This document shows positions 6,716-7,373 of a stretch of DNA of 7,373 nt, piece by piece; within the stretch, counting starts at the first letter, position 1; the number at the start of each line of letters is the position of its first letter. A model generated the notes under the pieces. That model ran no database searches. It was given only the letters and a program-made list of their open reading frames with translations, and was not told the DNA's origin. Made by a program: the position numbers and the translations under genes. The stretch comes from Oscillospiraceae bacterium. Its GTDB lineage: Bacteria > Bacillota > Clostridia > Oscillospirales > Oscillospiraceae. The stretch spans positions 1 to 7,373 of the forward strand of contig JAHHSM010000085.1 in the NCBI GenBank assembly GCA_020025175.1, given 5' to 3'.

Positions 6716-7373
6716 ATGGATCAAAAAAAGAATTTAATCCTTTTGAAGGGAGAAGATAAGACGCTCAAGATCCAGTCTTGTCATTACAATTCCAAGACAG
6801 GAAAATATGAAGTGTCTTTTGGCGGAGATCGTATTTACACCTACAACCAAACTTCTGTGGAGTGGATGCAAGATCCAAAGGCTTTGAATCCTAAAATGTA
6901 TCAGATTTCCTACGAAGGGAAACTCTTGACCCATATTGCATTGCTGCTGGAATTCAGTGGCTCTGATACTTTTTGGCATATTGTCTTTGAAAGCGGTGCA
7001 TACCGCACAATACGGAAGAAAGAACTGAAAATTTTAGAATCCTGTCTGAGTGAGAAAGAGGCACAGGACAAGCTATCCTATCTAAAAGATTTGGCCCGTG
7101 TTGGAGAGTTAAAAACGGATGATGGAGAAAGCTTGCTTAGCAAGGTTTATGAAAAGCTCACCTTTGTAAATAAAGATACGGTTTTAGCCAGTTATCTGTA
7201 TCCGAAAAAGCACCCAATCAAGGAGTTTGAATCCGGCGCTGTCATTTTTCCGTTCGGTGGAAATGCCAGCCAGTTTCAAGCGGTGGAGCAGGCTCTGAGT
7301 AACCAGTTGAGCGTGATTCAGGGACCACCTGGTACAGGAAAAACACAGACAATTCTAAATGTTATTGCCAATC
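6716..7373 (+). CDS. Superfamily 1 (Upf1-like) helicase/AAA ATPase, N-terminal part only
   Basis: The frame is open from ATG 6716 to the end of the window (219 residues plus one base), so the gene is cut at its 3' end. A Walker A motif GPPGTGKT (residues 203-210) is preceded by NASQFQAVEQAL (183-194), the Q-motif-like lead-in of Upf1-type SF1 helicases. The sequence continues QTILNVIAN, as is usual in this family. Residues 1-180 form an N-terminal domain without a motif I know; VEWMQDP (48-54) and an acidic/Lys-rich helical part (107-148) are its visible landmarks. The start is uncertain. ATG 6716 has GGGGG 5 bases upstream, a poor but usable site; an in-frame ATG at 6698 would add six residues. 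An A7 run lies in codons 3-5. It is transcribed away from the mod-res operon from its own promoter. Proteins of this class often carry a C-terminal nuclease or DUF domain and occur in defence islands, but that part is not visible here. Confidence 0.85.
   Translation, partial: MDQKKNLILLKGEDKTLKIQSCHYNSKTGKYEVSFGGDRIYTYNQTSVEWMQDPKALNPKMYQISYEGKLLTHIALLLEFSGSDTFWHIVFESGAYRTIRKKELKILESCLSEKEAQDKLSYLKDLARVGELKTDDGESLLSKVYEKLTFVNKDTVLASYLYPKKHPIKEFESGAVIFPFGGNASQFQAVEQALSNQLSVIQGPPGTGKTQTILNVIAN

Noticed and set aside
6734..6979. 81-codon - strand open frame opposite the helicase start
   Set aside because: The + strand frame carries a Walker A motif and runs to the window end; the antisense frame has no supporting signal.
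1..7373. CRISPR arrays, tRNA or rRNA genes, insertion sequences
   Set aside because: I saw no spaced direct repeats, no tRNA-like cloverleaf or rRNA sequence, and no transposase or integrase reading frame.

Overview
The window looks like a defence/accessory region from the chromosome of a gut-type Clostridia (Bacillota). The evidence is indirect: strong AGGAG-type Shine-Dalgarno sites, a moderate G+C near 45-50%, and protein families typical of Lachnospirales/Oscillospirales genomes. I cannot name a genus from sequence alone.

Layout: on the left, two + strand genes lie in tandem. The first is the 3' part of a DUF6076-like protein with a cysteine zinc-ribbon-like motif (its start lies before base 1). 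The second is a small cytoplasmic SGNH/GDSL-type hydrolase whose ribosome binding site overlaps the stop codon of the first. A 140-base gap with a strong 18-bp hairpin (1688-1730) then separates them from a convergent three-gene operon on the - strand. In transcription order (right to left) that operon is an unrecognised 144-aa protein (6419-5985), a beta-class Type III DNA methyltransferase Mod (5966-4377) and a Type III restriction subunit Res (4362-1744). The gaps are only 18 and 14 bases, and each gene has its own good ribosome binding site. To the right, a 296-base divergent intergenic region holds two extended -10 promoters facing apart and an imperfect palindrome. It leads into the 5' part of a + strand superfamily 1 (Upf1-like) helicase/ATPase, which runs off the window just after its Walker A motif.

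How the genes work together: Mod should methylate one adenine class within an asymmetric site and supply site recognition to Res. Res should translocate or switch on ATP hydrolysis and cut unmodified DNA. Both subunits keep all catalytic motifs visible by eye, so the restriction-modification system is probably functional. The 144-aa leader gene is the one component of the operon without a known role. The divergently transcribed helicase is a plausible second defence or DNA-processing gene, but its effector domains lie outside the window. The central part of mod is markedly AT-richer than its ends, which suggests exchange of the target-recognition segment.
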